From Dyella_A sp035685805 (GTDB lineage Bacteria; Pseudomonadota; Gammaproteobacteria; Xanthomonadales; Rhodanobacteraceae), in contig NZ_DASSAB010000060.1 of assembly GCF_035685805.1 (NCBI RefSeq), forward strand, positions 22,146 to 86,145: DNA of 64,000 nt, written 5' to 3'. Position numbers and translations under genes: made by a program. This document shows, in pieces, positions 16,018 through 24,766 of this stretch (its first letter is position 1; every line of letters begins with the position of its first letter). The notes under the pieces are model-generated. The model searched no databases. It worked only from the letters and a program-made list of their open reading frames with translations, and was not told where the DNA came from.

Positions 16018-16040
16018 CTGCGCCACATTGGCGCAGTTTT
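16018..16040 (+). terminator. Rho-independent terminator after acpP
   Basis: The 8-bp perfect stem CTGCGCCA (16018-16025) / TGGCGCAG (16029-16036) with a three-base loop is followed by TTTTCGTTT. It probably terminates most acpP transcripts, allowing higher expression of acpP than fabF. Confidence 0.85.
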
Positions 16041-16166
16041 CGTTTCTGAATTCTGCAACGTCCGATCCCGTATGGTGCGCTAGCCGCGCCGGGCACATCG
16101 GACGCGTCCACCGGCGGCCGATCCGCGGCGGACGGCGACACCATGGCATCACGAAGGAACTAGAGC

Positions 16167-17456
16167 ATGAGCAAGCGACGCGTGGTAGTGACCGGCATGG
16201 GCATCATCTCGCCGGTCGGCAACGACATTGCCACGGCCTGGAAAAACGTGCTGGAAGGCAACAGCGGCATCGGCCCGGTCACGGCCTTCGATGCCAGCGC
16301 CTATGCAACGCGCATCGCCGGTGAAGTGCACGGGTTCGACCCGGTGGCGGCGTATTTCCAGGGCACCGACGTGCCGCCGGACGAGCAGCGCTCGATCGGC
16401 AAGGACTTCAAGCGGATGGATCCATTCATCCACTACGGCATCGTCGCGGGCACTCATGCGTTTCGTCAGTCCGGCCTGCAGGTCACCGATGCCAATGCCG
16501 CGCGCATCGGCGTGGCCGCTGGCGCCGGCATCGGCGGCCTGCACACGATCGAGGCTACCGCCATCGAGCTGGCAGAGAAGGGGCCGCGCAAGGTGTCGCC
16601 GTTCTACGTGCCCAGCTCGATCATCAACATGGTGGCCGGCAACCTGTCCATTTACCACGGCCTGAAGGGCCCGAACATCGCGCTGGTGTCGGCCTGCACC
16701 ACCGCCGCCCACAACATCGGCATGGCGATGCGCGTGATCCAGTACGGCGATGCTGACGCCATGCTGGCCGGCGGTGCCGAGTTCGCCACCACACCCACGG
16801 CGATGGCCGGTTTCTGCTCGGCCAAGGCGATGTCCACCCGCAATGACGATCCGACCCACGCCAGCCGCCCGTGGGATATCGGCCGTGACGGCTTCCTGCT
16901 GTCCAATGGCGCCGGCATGCTGATGCTGGAGGAGTACGAATTCGCCAAGGCGCGCGGCGCCAACATCCTGGCCGAGATCATCGGTTTCGGCATGAGCGGC
17001 GACGCATTCCACATCACCGCGCCCAGCGGTGAGGGTGCCGAGCTGGCCATGCGCAATGCACTGACCGATGCCGGTCTCGCGCCCGAAGGCGTGCAGTACG
17101 TCAATGCACACGGCACCTCCACTCCGGTGGGTGATCTGGGCGAGGCCAGGGCGATCCGCAACGTGTTCGGCGAGCACGCCACCGCCAAGGGCCGGTTCGC
17201 AGTGAGTTCCACCAAGTCGGTCACCGGCCACCTGCTCGGTGCCGCCGGCGGCGTGGAGGCGATCTTCTCGATCATGGCGCTGCGCGACGGCGTGATGCCG
17301 CCCACCATGAACCTGCAGGAGGTCGACCCCGAGGTCGCTGCGCTGGGCATGGATCTGGTGGCCAACCGGGCCGAGCAGGCGACGCTGGATGTGGCGATGT
17401 CCAACTCGTTCGGGTTCGGCGGCACCAACGGCACGTTGGTCTTCCGTCGCGTCTGA
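16167..17456 (+). CDS. fabF: Beta-ketoacyl-ACP synthase II
   Basis: FabF elongates acyl-ACP chains by decarboxylative condensation with malonyl-ACP. The 429 residues slightly exceed the usual ~413. Catalytic Cys177 lies in LVSACTTAAHNIG, the two His residues in NAHGTSTPVGD and TGHLLGAAGG, and the C-terminal SNSFGFGGTNGTLVFRRV is canonical. An insertion around residues 60-78 (AAYFQGTDVPPDEQRSIGKD) accounts for some of the extra length. It lies behind acpP and 7 bases before the pabB start. Confidence 0.97.
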   Translation: MSKRRVVVTGMGIISPVGNDIATAWKNVLEGNSGIGPVTAFDASAYATRIAGEVHGFDPVAAYFQGTDVPPDEQRSIGKDFKRMDPFIHYGIVAGTHAFRQSGLQVTDANAARIGVAAGAGIGGLHTIEATAIELAEKGPRKVSPFYVPSSIINMVAGNLSIYHGLKGPNIALVSACTTAAHNIGMAMRVIQYGDADAMLAGGAEFATTPTAMAGFCSAKAMSTRNDDPTHASRPWDIGRDGFLLSNGAGMLMLEEYEFAKARGANILAEIIGFGMSGDAFHITAPSGEGAELAMRNALTDAGLAPEGVQYVNAHGTSTPVGDLGEARAIRNVFGEHATAKGRFAVSSTKSVTGHLLGAAGGVEAIFSIMALRDGVMPPTMNLQEVDPEVAALGMDLVANRAEQATLDVAMSNSFGFGGTNGTLVFRRV

Positions 17457-17463
17457 GTACCGC

Positions 17464-18813
17464 GTGACCTGCCATCGCCGCCGGCTGAGCGGCCAGCGCG
17501 ACCTGCTCGCGCTGGCCGCTGCCTTTCCCGAGCGCTATGCCGGCCTGCTGCAGAGCGTGGTGCACGCCACGCCACAAGCGCGTTTCGACATCCTGTTCGT
17601 CTGTGCGGGCGAGCGGCTGGAGCTGGGTGCGAGCGGGGAGCTGCGCGACGAACGCGGCGCCGTCGTGCAAGGCAGCTTCCTCGACGCGCTGGACGCACGC
17701 TGGCGTGCGTTGCAGTTGCCATGCGAGCCCGATGACGCGCTGCCGTTCCGCGGCGGCTGGCTGCTCTTCCTTGCCTACGAACTGGCCGGCCAGATCGAGC
17801 CGCGGCTGGCGCTCGACCCGCCCGCGACCATGCCGGTTGCACTGGCGCTGCGCTGCCCTGCGGCAGCAATCATCGACCACCACCGCGGCGACACGACATT
17901 GGTGGCCGAGGCGGGTCACGAAGCGCTGCTGGACCAGGTCGAGCACGACCTGGAACGGGCACCGCCGCGCTCGACTGTGGCGTTCCCGGTGCAGATCGAT
18001 GAAGACCCGCCGGCACGGTTCCTCGAGGGCGTGGCGCGCATCCATGACTACCTGCGCGCCGGCGATATCTTCCAGGCGAACCTGTCGCGCGCCTGGCGTG
18101 CCCGCTACGCCGCCGAGCCCGCCCCCGCGGCGCTGTACGAAGCCCTGCGCTGCGCCAACCCCGCGCCGTTCGCCGGATTGCTGCAGCAGCCGGGCTGGGC
18201 GGTGGTCAGTTCATCGCCGGAGCGGCTGGTGGAGTCGCGCGCCGGCCTGGCGCAGACTCGCCCGATCGCCGGCACCAGGCCGCGCGTGGCTGGCGATGAC
18301 GAGTCTGCGCGCATTCTGGAGCTGAGCGCTCACCCGAAGGAGCGCGCCGAGCACGTCATGCTGATCGACCTGGAGCGCAACGACCTGGGGCGCGTGTGCG
18401 CGCCGGGGACGGTCGAGGTCGACGAGCTGATGGTGGTGGAGAGCTATGCCCACGTGCACCACATCGTGTCGAACGTGCGCGGTCGCTTGCGCCCGCAGGT
18501 GACGCCCGGGCAACTGATCGCGGCGACCTTTCCCGGCGGCACCATCACCGGCTGCCCCAAGGTGCGTTGCATGGAGATCATCGCGGAACTGGAAGACGCG
18601 CCGCGTGGCGCGTACACCGGCGCGATGGGCTACCTCGACCGCAATGGCGACATGGATCTCAACATCCTGATCCGCACCCTGGCGGTGGTCGGCGACACCG
18701 TGACGTTGCGTGCCGGTGCGGGAATCGTGGCCGACTCGGTGGCTGCCGCCGAGCTGGACGAGACGCGCGCGAAGGCTCGCGGCCTGCTGCGTGCGCTGGG
18801 CGCCACCGACTGA
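17464..18813 (+). CDS. pabB: Aminodeoxychorismate synthase component I
   Basis: PabB converts chorismate plus ammonia (from a PabA glutaminase encoded elsewhere) to 4-amino-4-deoxychorismate for folate synthesis. The 449 residues include the chorismate-binding core: IHDYLRAGDIFQANLSR, SSSPERLV, TRPIAGTRPR, HVMLIDLERNDLGRV and FPGGTITGCPKVRCMEII, with GAGIVADS near the end. The sequence resembles anthranilate synthase I too, but linkage to pabC and the fab cluster supports PabB. The start is a GTG at 17464, 7 bases after fabF; the frame upstream is only overlap with fabF. It ends in a TGATG overlap with pabC. Confidence 0.92.
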   Translation: MTCHRRRLSGQRDLLALAAAFPERYAGLLQSVVHATPQARFDILFVCAGERLELGASGELRDERGAVVQGSFLDALDARWRALQLPCEPDDALPFRGGWLLFLAYELAGQIEPRLALDPPATMPVALALRCPAAAIIDHHRGDTTLVAEAGHEALLDQVEHDLERAPPRSTVAFPVQIDEDPPARFLEGVARIHDYLRAGDIFQANLSRAWRARYAAEPAPAALYEALRCANPAPFAGLLQQPGWAVVSSSPERLVESRAGLAQTRPIAGTRPRVAGDDESARILELSAHPKERAEHVMLIDLERNDLGRVCAPGTVEVDELMVVESYAHVHHIVSNVRGRLRPQVTPGQLIAATFPGGTITGCPKVRCMEIIAELEDAPRGAYTGAMGYLDRNGDMDLNILIRTLAVVGDTVTLRAGAGIVADSVAAAELDETRAKARGLLRALGATD

Positions 18814-19637
18814 TGGGTCCGCGCATGCTGATCGATGGCGTGGCGGGCGAGGTGGTTCCGGCACTGGATCGCGGGCTGTGTTACGGCGACGGCCTGTTCG
18901 AGAGCGTTCGCTTCGAGGGCGCCCACGCACCGCTGTGGTCGCGTCACATGCAGCGCCTGCGGGAAGGCTGCGATCGGCTGGCGATCGCGGCGCCGGATGC
19001 GGCGGTGCTGCTGGAGGAGGCGCGAGCGGTCAGTCGCGGCATGCCGCGCGCAGCCGTGCGTATCACGGTCACCCGCGGCGTGGGCGAGCGAGGCTATGCG
19101 CCACCGGCCGTGCCGGTGCCCAGGCGGGTGGTTGCCGCGTTCGACCTGCCCATGCCGGGTGCGGAGGCGCTTGTCCATGGCGTGCGCGTGCGCCGTTGCC
19201 GGCTGCAGCTGTCCGAGCAGCCCCTGCTGGCCGGCATCAAACATCTCAACCGGCTGGAGCAGGTGCTGGCGCGTGCCGAGTGGAGCGATTCCACCATTGC
19301 CGAGGGCCTGCTGTGCGATGCGGCTGGCCGGGTGATATGCGCCACCATGGCGAATCTGTTTGCGGTCATGGATGGCCAGCTGGTGACGCCTTCGCTTAAG
19401 CGCTGCGGCGTGGCCGGCGTGGCGCGAGCGGAGGTGCTGGCCGTGCAGGCGGCAGCCCAGGTGCGCGATATCGGCTTCGACGAGCTCATCCGCGCGGAAG
19501 AAGTCTTCCTCAGCTCGAGCATCCGCGGCATCCTGCCGGTTCAGTCGGTGGGCGCTAAGGTCTTCGCCCCCGGTACCTTCGCCCGTGGCCTGCAGCGGCA
19601 CTGGCGGAATCTCGGTTTCACGTTGGAGCAGGCATGA
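18813..19637 (+). CDS. pabC: Aminodeoxychorismate lyase
   Basis: A 274-residue fold-type IV PLP enzyme that eliminates pyruvate from aminodeoxychorismate to give p-aminobenzoate. The N-terminal LDRGLCYGDGLFESV is the family signature, the PLP lysine lies in AGIKHLNRLEQVLAR, and the C-terminal RAEEVFLSSSIRGILPV binds the PLP phosphate. The ATG at 18813 overlaps the pabB stop (TGATG) and the gene ends in ATGA overlap with mltG, so pabB-pabC-mltG-tmk-holB are tightly coupled. Branched-chain aminotransferases share the fold, but context and the KHLNRLEQV motif favour PabC. Confidence 0.94.
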   Translation: MGPRMLIDGVAGEVVPALDRGLCYGDGLFESVRFEGAHAPLWSRHMQRLREGCDRLAIAAPDAAVLLEEARAVSRGMPRAAVRITVTRGVGERGYAPPAVPVPRRVVAAFDLPMPGAEALVHGVRVRRCRLQLSEQPLLAGIKHLNRLEQVLARAEWSDSTIAEGLLCDAAGRVICATMANLFAVMDGQLVTPSLKRCGVAGVARAEVLAVQAAAQVRDIGFDELIRAEEVFLSSSIRGILPVQSVGAKVFAPGTFARGLQRHWRNLGFTLEQA

Positions 19638-20671
19638 GTCGATTCGTTATGCGCGGCCGCGCGGCGTGGCGCGCCCTGGTGCTGTTGCTGCTGCTGGCCG
19701 GTGCCGTGGCACTGGCGTGGGGCTGGCGCGACTTCGCCCGTTTCAGCGCCTCGCCACTGGCGGTCAGCGGCCAGCACGCAACGCTGGATGTGCCGCGCGG
19801 CAGCGGCTTCAAGCAGATCGTCGCGCAGCTGCGCGAGCAGGGTCTGACCCAGGCCTCGCCCTGGTACTGGCGCGCGCTGGCCGAGCAGATGCACGTCGCC
19901 GGGCGCCTGCACGCGGGTGAGTACGCGCTCGAGCCGGGCATCACGCCGCGCACCCTGCTGCAGAACATGGCCGCCGGCCACGTGCTGCAGCATGACTTCA
20001 CGATCGTCGACGGATGGACCTTTGCCGAGCTTCGCGCGGCGCTGGATCGCTCCGACACGCTTGATCATCTCAGCACCGGGCTGGACAACGCGGCGCTGAT
20101 GCAGCGGCTGGGGGCACCGGGCGAGGCGCCGGAGGGCCGCTTCCTGCCCGAGACCTACGCATTCGTGAAGGGTGACAGCGACCTCGACGTACTCAAGCGC
20201 GCCCGCGCAGCCATGCAGAAGACGCTTGATGCCCTGTGGCCCGGCCGCGACAAGGACCTGCCGCTGGCCACACCGTACGAGGCGCTGATCCTGGCCTCGA
20301 TCGTGGAGCGCGAAACCGGGCGCGCCGACGAGCGCAAGCGGATCGCTGGCGTGTTCGTGCGCCGCCTGCGAAACCACATGCTGCTGCAGACCGACCCAAG
20401 CGTGATCTACGGCATGGGCGCGAGTTACGCCGGCAACATCCGCCGCAGCGACCTCGCCACCGATACGCCCTACAACACCTACACCCGTCCGGGTCTCCCG
20501 CCCACGCCCATCGCGCTGCCCGGCAAGCCGGCGATCGAAGCCGCACTGCATCCGGCGGACGGCGACGCGCTCTACTTCGTCGCCCGCGGCGATGGCAGCC
20601 ACGTTTTCGCAAGCACCTTGGCCGAGCACAACCGCAACGTCGCCTGCTTCCAGTTGAAGCGCTGCCCATGA
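19634..20671 (+). CDS. mltG: Endolytic murein transglycosylase
   Basis: MltG (YceG) cleaves nascent glycan strands and is thought to terminate peptidoglycan polymerisation. The 345-residue protein has an N-terminal transmembrane anchor (ALVLLLLLAGAVALAWGW) and a LysM-like region (VPRGSGFKQIVAQLREQGL). The catalytic part has the Glu in ILASIVERETG and the signatures LLQTDPSVIYGMG and YNTYTRPGLPPTPI. It overlaps pabC and tmk by ATGA on both sides. Linkage with pabC-tmk-holB is conserved from E. coli to Xanthomonas. Confidence 0.96.
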   Translation: MSRFVMRGRAAWRALVLLLLLAGAVALAWGWRDFARFSASPLAVSGQHATLDVPRGSGFKQIVAQLREQGLTQASPWYWRALAEQMHVAGRLHAGEYALEPGITPRTLLQNMAAGHVLQHDFTIVDGWTFAELRAALDRSDTLDHLSTGLDNAALMQRLGAPGEAPEGRFLPETYAFVKGDSDLDVLKRARAAMQKTLDALWPGRDKDLPLATPYEALILASIVERETGRADERKRIAGVFVRRLRNHMLLQTDPSVIYGMGASYAGNIRRSDLATDTPYNTYTRPGLPPTPIALPGKPAIEAALHPADGDALYFVARGDGSHVFASTLAEHNRNVACFQLKRCP

Positions 20672-21306
20672 ACCTGCGCGGACGCTTCATCAGCCTCGAA
20701 GGCGGCGAAGGGGCCGGCAAGAGCACCTTGCTGACGGGCCTGCGGGACCACTTGGCAGGGCAGGGTATCGACCTCGTGCAGACGCGCGAGCCCGGCGGCA
20801 CGCGGTTGGGCGAAGCACTGCGAACCCTCCTGCTCGATCCCGCGCTGGGTGGGCTCAGCGCCGAAAGCGAGTTGCTCATGATGTTCGCCTCGCGCGCGCA
20901 ACTGGTGCGAGAGCGCATCGCGCCGGCGCTGGAGGCGGGCCAATGGGTGCTGTGCGATCGCTTCGCCGACGCCAGCTACGCCTACCAGGGTGGCGGTCGA
21001 GGCCAGCCGATGGAGCGGATCGCCTCGCTCGAGTCCTGGGCCTGCGCGGGGCTCGCGCCGGACCTCACCCTGCTGCTCGATCTGCCCGTCGCAGCGGGCC
21101 GTGCGCGGGCGGCGGGCCGGGGCGAGGCGGACCGGATCGAGGCCGAAGCGGATGCTTTCTTCGAGCGCGTGCGTGCGACCTATCGCGCACGCGCGCTGGC
21201 CGAGCCACGGCGCTTCAGGATGATCGATGCGGGCGGCACGCCACAGCAGGTGCTGCACGAGGCGATCGCGGCGCTGCAGCCGCTGCTGCGGGAGGCGAGC
21301 CGATGA
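20668..21306 (+). CDS. tmk: Thymidylate kinase
   Basis: Tmk phosphorylates dTMP to dTDP for DNA synthesis. The 212-residue protein has the P-loop GGEGAGKST at residues 12-20, the substrate motif TREPGGTRLGE and the DRFADASYAYQGGGRG segment. The LID segment around AAGRGEADRIEAE carries arginines. It overlaps mltG and holB by ATGA and GATGA, respectively. Nothing is unusual. Confidence 0.97.
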   Translation: MNLRGRFISLEGGEGAGKSTLLTGLRDHLAGQGIDLVQTREPGGTRLGEALRTLLLDPALGGLSAESELLMMFASRAQLVRERIAPALEAGQWVLCDRFADASYAYQGGGRGQPMERIASLESWACAGLAPDLTLLLDLPVAAGRARAAGRGEADRIEAEADAFFERVRATYRARALAEPRRFRMIDAGGTPQQVLHEAIAALQPLLREASR

Positions 21307-22238
21307 GCGCCATGCCCTGGCACGCCGAGCACTGGCAACGCCTGCAGGCAAGGCGGGAGCGCGGCGCCCTGCCGCACGCGCTTCTGCTTTGCGGGCCGGC
21401 GGGTCTGGGCAAGCGCGTCTTTGCGGAACGCTTCGTGCGGGGATTGCTTTGCGTGCAGCCGGTGGGCGGCGAGGCGTGCGGGCACTGCCGCAGCTGCGCC
21501 CTGCTGGCCGCCGGCAGCCATCCCGATCGCGTCGCGGTGAGCTACGGCTTGCGCAAGGACGGCGTGCAGCGCAGCGAGATCGTGGTGGACCAGGTTCGCG
21601 ATCTGTCCGCCCGGCTGGCGATGTCCAGTCAGTTCGGTGGCTGGCAGGTCGCCACCATCGACCCGGCCGATGCACTGAATGCCGCCGCCGCCAATGCGCT
21701 TTTGAAGACGCTGGAAGAACCGGCTGCGCAGACCATGCTGGTGCTGGTGGCCGATGCGCCCTGGCGCCTGCCGCAAACCATCCGCAGCCGCTGTCAGCGC
21801 TTCGAGTTCCAGTTGCCGGAAGCCGCCGCCGCCCTGGCGTGGCTGCAGACCCAGGGCGTGGAGGACGGCGCCGCGGCGCTGGAGGCCGCCGGTGGCAATC
21901 CGGGGCTGGCACAGCGCTGGTCGCAGGACGGCTCGCTGGCCCGCCGCCGCGAGGTGCGACGGGACCTGGCCGCCTTGGCGGGCGGGCGCGGCGAAACCAT
22001 GGAGGTAGTGCGCCGGTGGCTGGAGCAGGAGCCGGCGCAGCGGGTATGGTTTGCCGCGCAGGCCGCAGCCGACGAGGCGCGCGCCCGCACCGCAGGTGAG
22101 CCCGGCCCGTTGTCCAGCGCGCTCGATGCGATAGGTCTGCTGGACTGGCACGCCAGTGCCAACCGTACGCGTGAATCACTGCGCGGCCCGCTGCGCGGTG
22201 ACCTCGCGCTGCTGGAACTGCTGGCCCGCTGGCGCTGA
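21303..22238 (+). CDS. holB: DNA polymerase III subunit delta-prime
   Basis: A 311-residue clamp-loader subunit related to DnaX. The nucleotide loop is degenerate (GPAGLGKRVFAERF), as in other delta-prime proteins that do not hydrolyse ATP, although the Lys is retained. The zinc module (GEACGHCRSC) and the SRC motif (IRSRCQRF) are present. Delta-prime is the stator that, with delta and DnaX at 744-2462, opens the beta clamp. The start overlaps the tmk stop. In Xanthomonas pilZ follows directly; here a PIG-L gene intervenes. Confidence 0.95.
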   Translation: MSAMPWHAEHWQRLQARRERGALPHALLLCGPAGLGKRVFAERFVRGLLCVQPVGGEACGHCRSCALLAAGSHPDRVAVSYGLRKDGVQRSEIVVDQVRDLSARLAMSSQFGGWQVATIDPADALNAAAANALLKTLEEPAAQTMLVLVADAPWRLPQTIRSRCQRFEFQLPEAAAALAWLQTQGVEDGAAALEAAGGNPGLAQRWSQDGSLARRREVRRDLAALAGGRGETMEVVRRWLEQEPAQRVWFAAQAAADEARARTAGEPGPLSSALDAIGLLDWHASANRTRESLRGPLRGDLALLELLARWR

Positions 22239-22270
22239 CGCGCCGGTTCGTCGGTCCGGGCTTCCCGATC

Positions 22271-23152
22271 ATGGCTTGGCCCTCGTCCGCGCAGACCCGC
22301 CTGCTGGTGGTGGCGCCTCACCCCGACGACGAGACGCTCGCCGGCGGCGTGCTTGTCCAGCAGGTGCTGGCCGCCGGCGGCGCGGTGCACGTGTTGCTGC
22401 TGACCGATGGCGACAACAATCCGTGGCCGCAGCGCTGGCTGGAGCGGCGTTGGCGCATCGGGCCGGCCGAGCGGCAGCGCTGGGCAAGCCTGCGCCGGAG
22501 CGAGCTGTGCGAGGCGATGGGTGTGCTGGGGCTGCCTCCGCATGCGCTGACTGCATTCGGCTGGCCGGACCAGGGGCTGACCCGCCGGCTGCAGACGTCT
22601 GCCGGCGAGTCGCGCGCCGCCGTACGCGCCGTGCTGGACGCTTTCGAGCCCACGGTGGTGGCGATGCCGGCGCTGGAGGATCGCCATCCCGACCACAGTG
22701 CCGCCCATGTGGTGATGCGCCTGGCGTTGGCCGACCTGGTGCCGGCACCGGCCATGCTGCTCTACACGGTGCACACAAGCGCGGCCGCGTCGGCTGGCGA
22801 CATCGCGCTGCAAGCCGATGCTGCCCAGCAGCGGCGCAAGCATCAGGCGCTGGCGTGCCACCGCACTCAGCTCGCTCTCAGCGGCAAGCGCATGCAACGT
22901 CTGGCTGCGCGTACCGAGTCCTACCGCTTCCAGCCCGCCGCGCCGTGCGACGCGCTGCCATGGCATCCGCCGCGCGCGGTGTGGCCATGGCTCACCCTCA
23001 CCATGGTGAGCGCCGAGGGCGGCCGGGTGCTGTCGTGGAATCCGGCGGCCACCGCGCCGCACGACGCGCCCACAGTCTTTGCCAAGCTGCAGCTGGCCTG
23101 GCCGTCGCTGTGGATTTTCGACCACTGGGGCTGGTGCGAACTGCGGCGATGA
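22271..23152 (+). CDS. PIG-L family deacetylase
   Basis: A 293-residue LmbE/PIG-L enzyme. The zinc-binding motif APHPDDETLAGG (PHPDD at 16-20) and the later EDRHPDHSAAH supply the metal ligands and catalytic Asp. Family members remove acetyl groups from N-acetylglucosaminyl or related amine conjugates on lipids, thiols or antibiotics; the substrate is not predictable here. The C-terminal third (residues 235-293, ending WIFDHWGWCELRR) matches nothing I recognise. It lies 32 bases after holB with only a poor ribosome site and is followed 88 bases later by pilZ. Confidence 0.88.
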   Translation: MAWPSSAQTRLLVVAPHPDDETLAGGVLVQQVLAAGGAVHVLLLTDGDNNPWPQRWLERRWRIGPAERQRWASLRRSELCEAMGVLGLPPHALTAFGWPDQGLTRRLQTSAGESRAAVRAVLDAFEPTVVAMPALEDRHPDHSAAHVVMRLALADLVPAPAMLLYTVHTSAAASAGDIALQADAAQQRRKHQALACHRTQLALSGKRMQRLAARTESYRFQPAAPCDALPWHPPRAVWPWLTLTMVSAEGGRVLSWNPAATAPHDAPTVFAKLQLAWPSLWIFDHWGWCELRR

Positions 23153-23240
23153 CCCGCCCGTCGCGCTTTGCGCCCGCCCTCGCGCATCGCTACGATGGCG
23201 TCCTGCCATCCGATCTGCGGATGGCCCGCCAGGAGCCGGC

Positions 23241-23594
23241 ATGAATCCCGTCGTCGCCCGCCAGGGCATCCTCTCGCTTAAGATCAAGGACATTCCTTCG
23301 CTGTATGCGGCGTACATGCCTTTCCTGAAGCAGGGCGGGCTGTTCGCGGCGACCACCCAGCGCTACGCGCTTGGCGACGAGGTGGTGTTGCTGATCAGCC
23401 TCATCGACGAGAGCGAACGGATGTCGGTCGCGGGCAAGGTGGTGTGGATCAGCCCCGTGGGTGCACAGGGCAACCGCCCGGCTGGAATCGGCGTGCATTT
23501 CAACGAGTCCAGCGACGGCGAAGTCGCGCGTCAGCGGATCGAGAACCTGCTCGCAGGCATGACCGCATCGGACCGCGCAACCAGCACCATGTGA
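23241..23594 (+). CDS. pilZ: Type IV pilus assembly protein PilZ
   Basis: A 117-residue PilZ-domain protein of the original pilus-biogenesis class. GILSLKIKDIPSLYAAYMPFLKQGGLF and GKVVWISPVGAQGNRPAGIGVHF match PilZ of Xanthomonas and Pseudomonas. This class lacks the RxxxR and D/NxSxxG residues for cyclic-di-GMP; here too no RxxxR precedes the domain, so it probably does not bind c-di-GMP but acts through PilB/FimX. The start at 23241 has an SD (CAGGAGCC). Position after holB is the conserved Xanthomonadales and Pseudomonas location. Confidence 0.95.
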   Translation: MNPVVARQGILSLKIKDIPSLYAAYMPFLKQGGLFAATTQRYALGDEVVLLISLIDESERMSVAGKVVWISPVGAQGNRPAGIGVHFNESSDGEVARQRIENLLAGMTASDRATSTM

Positions 23595-23654
23595 CGCACG
23601 CCCGGCAGGACGCGCACGGCGACGCAAGGTCGCCAAAACGCCGCACCGCAATAC

Positions 23655-23685
23655 TTGTCGCGTCACCTGCCTGCACTGATACAAT
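23655..23685 (+). promoter_or_regulatory. Candidate sigma-70 promoter of the nuo operon
   Basis: TTGTCG (23655-23660) and TACAAT (23680-23685) are separated by 19 bases, slightly long. The predicted start near 23692 would leave a leader of about 157 bases before nuoA. No better match lies in the 254-base gap between pilZ and nuoA. Confidence 0.55.
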
Positions 23686-23720
23686 AGTGCGATCCCCGAA
23701 ACAGATCGCAGCTGATCGAA

Positions 23721-23832
23721 CGCTCGCAAACGGATTGCGAGCGACCGTGACGAAGCCAATCGCTGTCGTCGCCCTTCGCTGAAGCTGCTCCCGGACCGTC
23801 CATTCCACGGTCACTGATGCGCCCGCGGGCGC
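23721..23832 (+). promoter_or_regulatory. Structured 5' leader of nuoA with three successive hairpins
   Basis: CGCTCGCAA (23721-23729) / TTGCGAGCG (23735-23743) is a 9-bp perfect stem with loop ACGGA. GACCGT (23794-23799) / ACGGTC (23807-23812) is a second stem. GCGCCCGCGGGCGC (23819-23832) is a palindrome immediately before the SD GGAGG (23833-23837) of nuoA. No T tract follows any of them, so they look like leader RNA structure rather than terminators. Confidence 0.4.
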
Positions 23833-23848
23833 GGAGGTACGTTGCATC

Positions 23849-24205
23849 GTGCTCGCCGAATACTGGCCCATCCTGTTGTTCATCGGCGTTGCCACCGGCC
23901 TGGGCCTGGTGCTGCTCGCCGTCGGTCTGCTCGCCGGTCCGCGCCGTCCGGAAGCGGAAAAACTTGCGCCGTACGAGTGCGGCTTCGAAGCCTTCGAAGA
24001 TGCGCGCATGCGTTTCGACGTGCGCTATTACCTGCTGGCGATTCTTTTCATCATCTTCGATCTGGAAATCGCCTTCCTGTTTCCGTGGGCGGTGGTGTTC
24101 CAGAAGATCGGCCTCACCGCGCTGATCGAGATGGCGCTGTTCCTGCTGCTGCTGGTGATCGGCTTCGCCTACGTCTGGAAGAAGGGAGCGCTGGAATGGG
24201 AATGA
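23849..24205 (+). CDS. nuoA: NADH-quinone oxidoreductase subunit A
   Basis: A 118-residue membrane subunit of complex I with three transmembrane helices and the signature APYECGFEAFEDARMRFDVRYYLLAILFIIFDLE, whose acidic loop lines the quinone tunnel near NuoH and NuoD. The start is GTG at 23849, following SD GGAGG at 23833-23837. It is the first gene of a complete nuoA-N operon and overlaps nuoB by 10 bases. No secG lies upstream, unlike the arrangement in some relatives. Confidence 0.97.
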   Translation: MLAEYWPILLFIGVATGLGLVLLAVGLLAGPRRPEAEKLAPYECGFEAFEDARMRFDVRYYLLAILFIIFDLEIAFLFPWAVVFQKIGLTALIEMALFLLLLVIGFAYVWKKGALEWE

Positions 24206-24753
24206 TGTCTTCCGTCGAGCGGGTGATGCACAACCCGCAGCCGCTGAACCTGGTCGACGACATCCTGCGTCCGGCCGGCGACAACCCGATCGTGCAGCGC
24301 GGCTTCGCCACCACCTCGGTCGATGCGCTGATGAACTGGGCGCGCACCGGCTCGATGTGGCCGATGACCTTCGGCCTGGCCTGCTGCGCGGTCGAAATGA
24401 TGCATGCCGGTGCCGCGCGACTGGACCTGGACCGCTACGGCGTGATCTTCCGCCCCAGTCCGCGCCAGAGCGACGTGATGATCGTGGCCGGCACCCTGGT
24501 CAACAAGATGGCCCCGGCGCTGCGCAAGGTCTACGACCAGATGCCCGATCCCAAGTGGGTGATCTCGATGGGCAGCTGCGCCAACGGTGGCGGCTACTAC
24601 CACTACTCGTATTCGGTGGTGCGCGGCTGCGACCGCATCGTGCCCGTGGACATCTACGTGCCCGGTTGCCCGCCTACGGCTGAAGCGCTGATCCACGGCA
24701 TCCTGCAACTGCAGAAGAAGATTCGCCGTACCAGCACCATCGCGCGTTCCTGA
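24196..24753 (+). CDS. nuoB: NADH-quinone oxidoreductase subunit B
   Basis: A 185-residue peripheral-arm subunit that binds the terminal [4Fe-4S] cluster N2, the electron donor to quinone. The ligands are the adjacent C63 and C64 (GLACCAVEMMH), C128 (MGSCANGGGYY) and C158 (YVPGCPPTAEALI), all present. The N-terminal MNWARTGSMWPMTFGLACCAVE is canonical. The start at 24196 lies inside the nuoA end; an ATG two codons further on is an alternative. nuoC follows after 13 bases. Confidence 0.98.
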   Translation: MGMMSSVERVMHNPQPLNLVDDILRPAGDNPIVQRGFATTSVDALMNWARTGSMWPMTFGLACCAVEMMHAGAARLDLDRYGVIFRPSPRQSDVMIVAGTLVNKMAPALRKVYDQMPDPKWVISMGSCANGGGYYHYSYSVVRGCDRIVPVDIYVPGCPPTAEALIHGILQLQKKIRRTSTIARS

Positions 24754-24766
24754 AGGCGCTTGCCCC

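Noticed and set aside
23595..23848. secG or tRNA-Leu upstream of nuoA, as in some relatives
   Set aside because: No coding frame with SecG features and no tRNA cloverleaf could be drawn in this gap.
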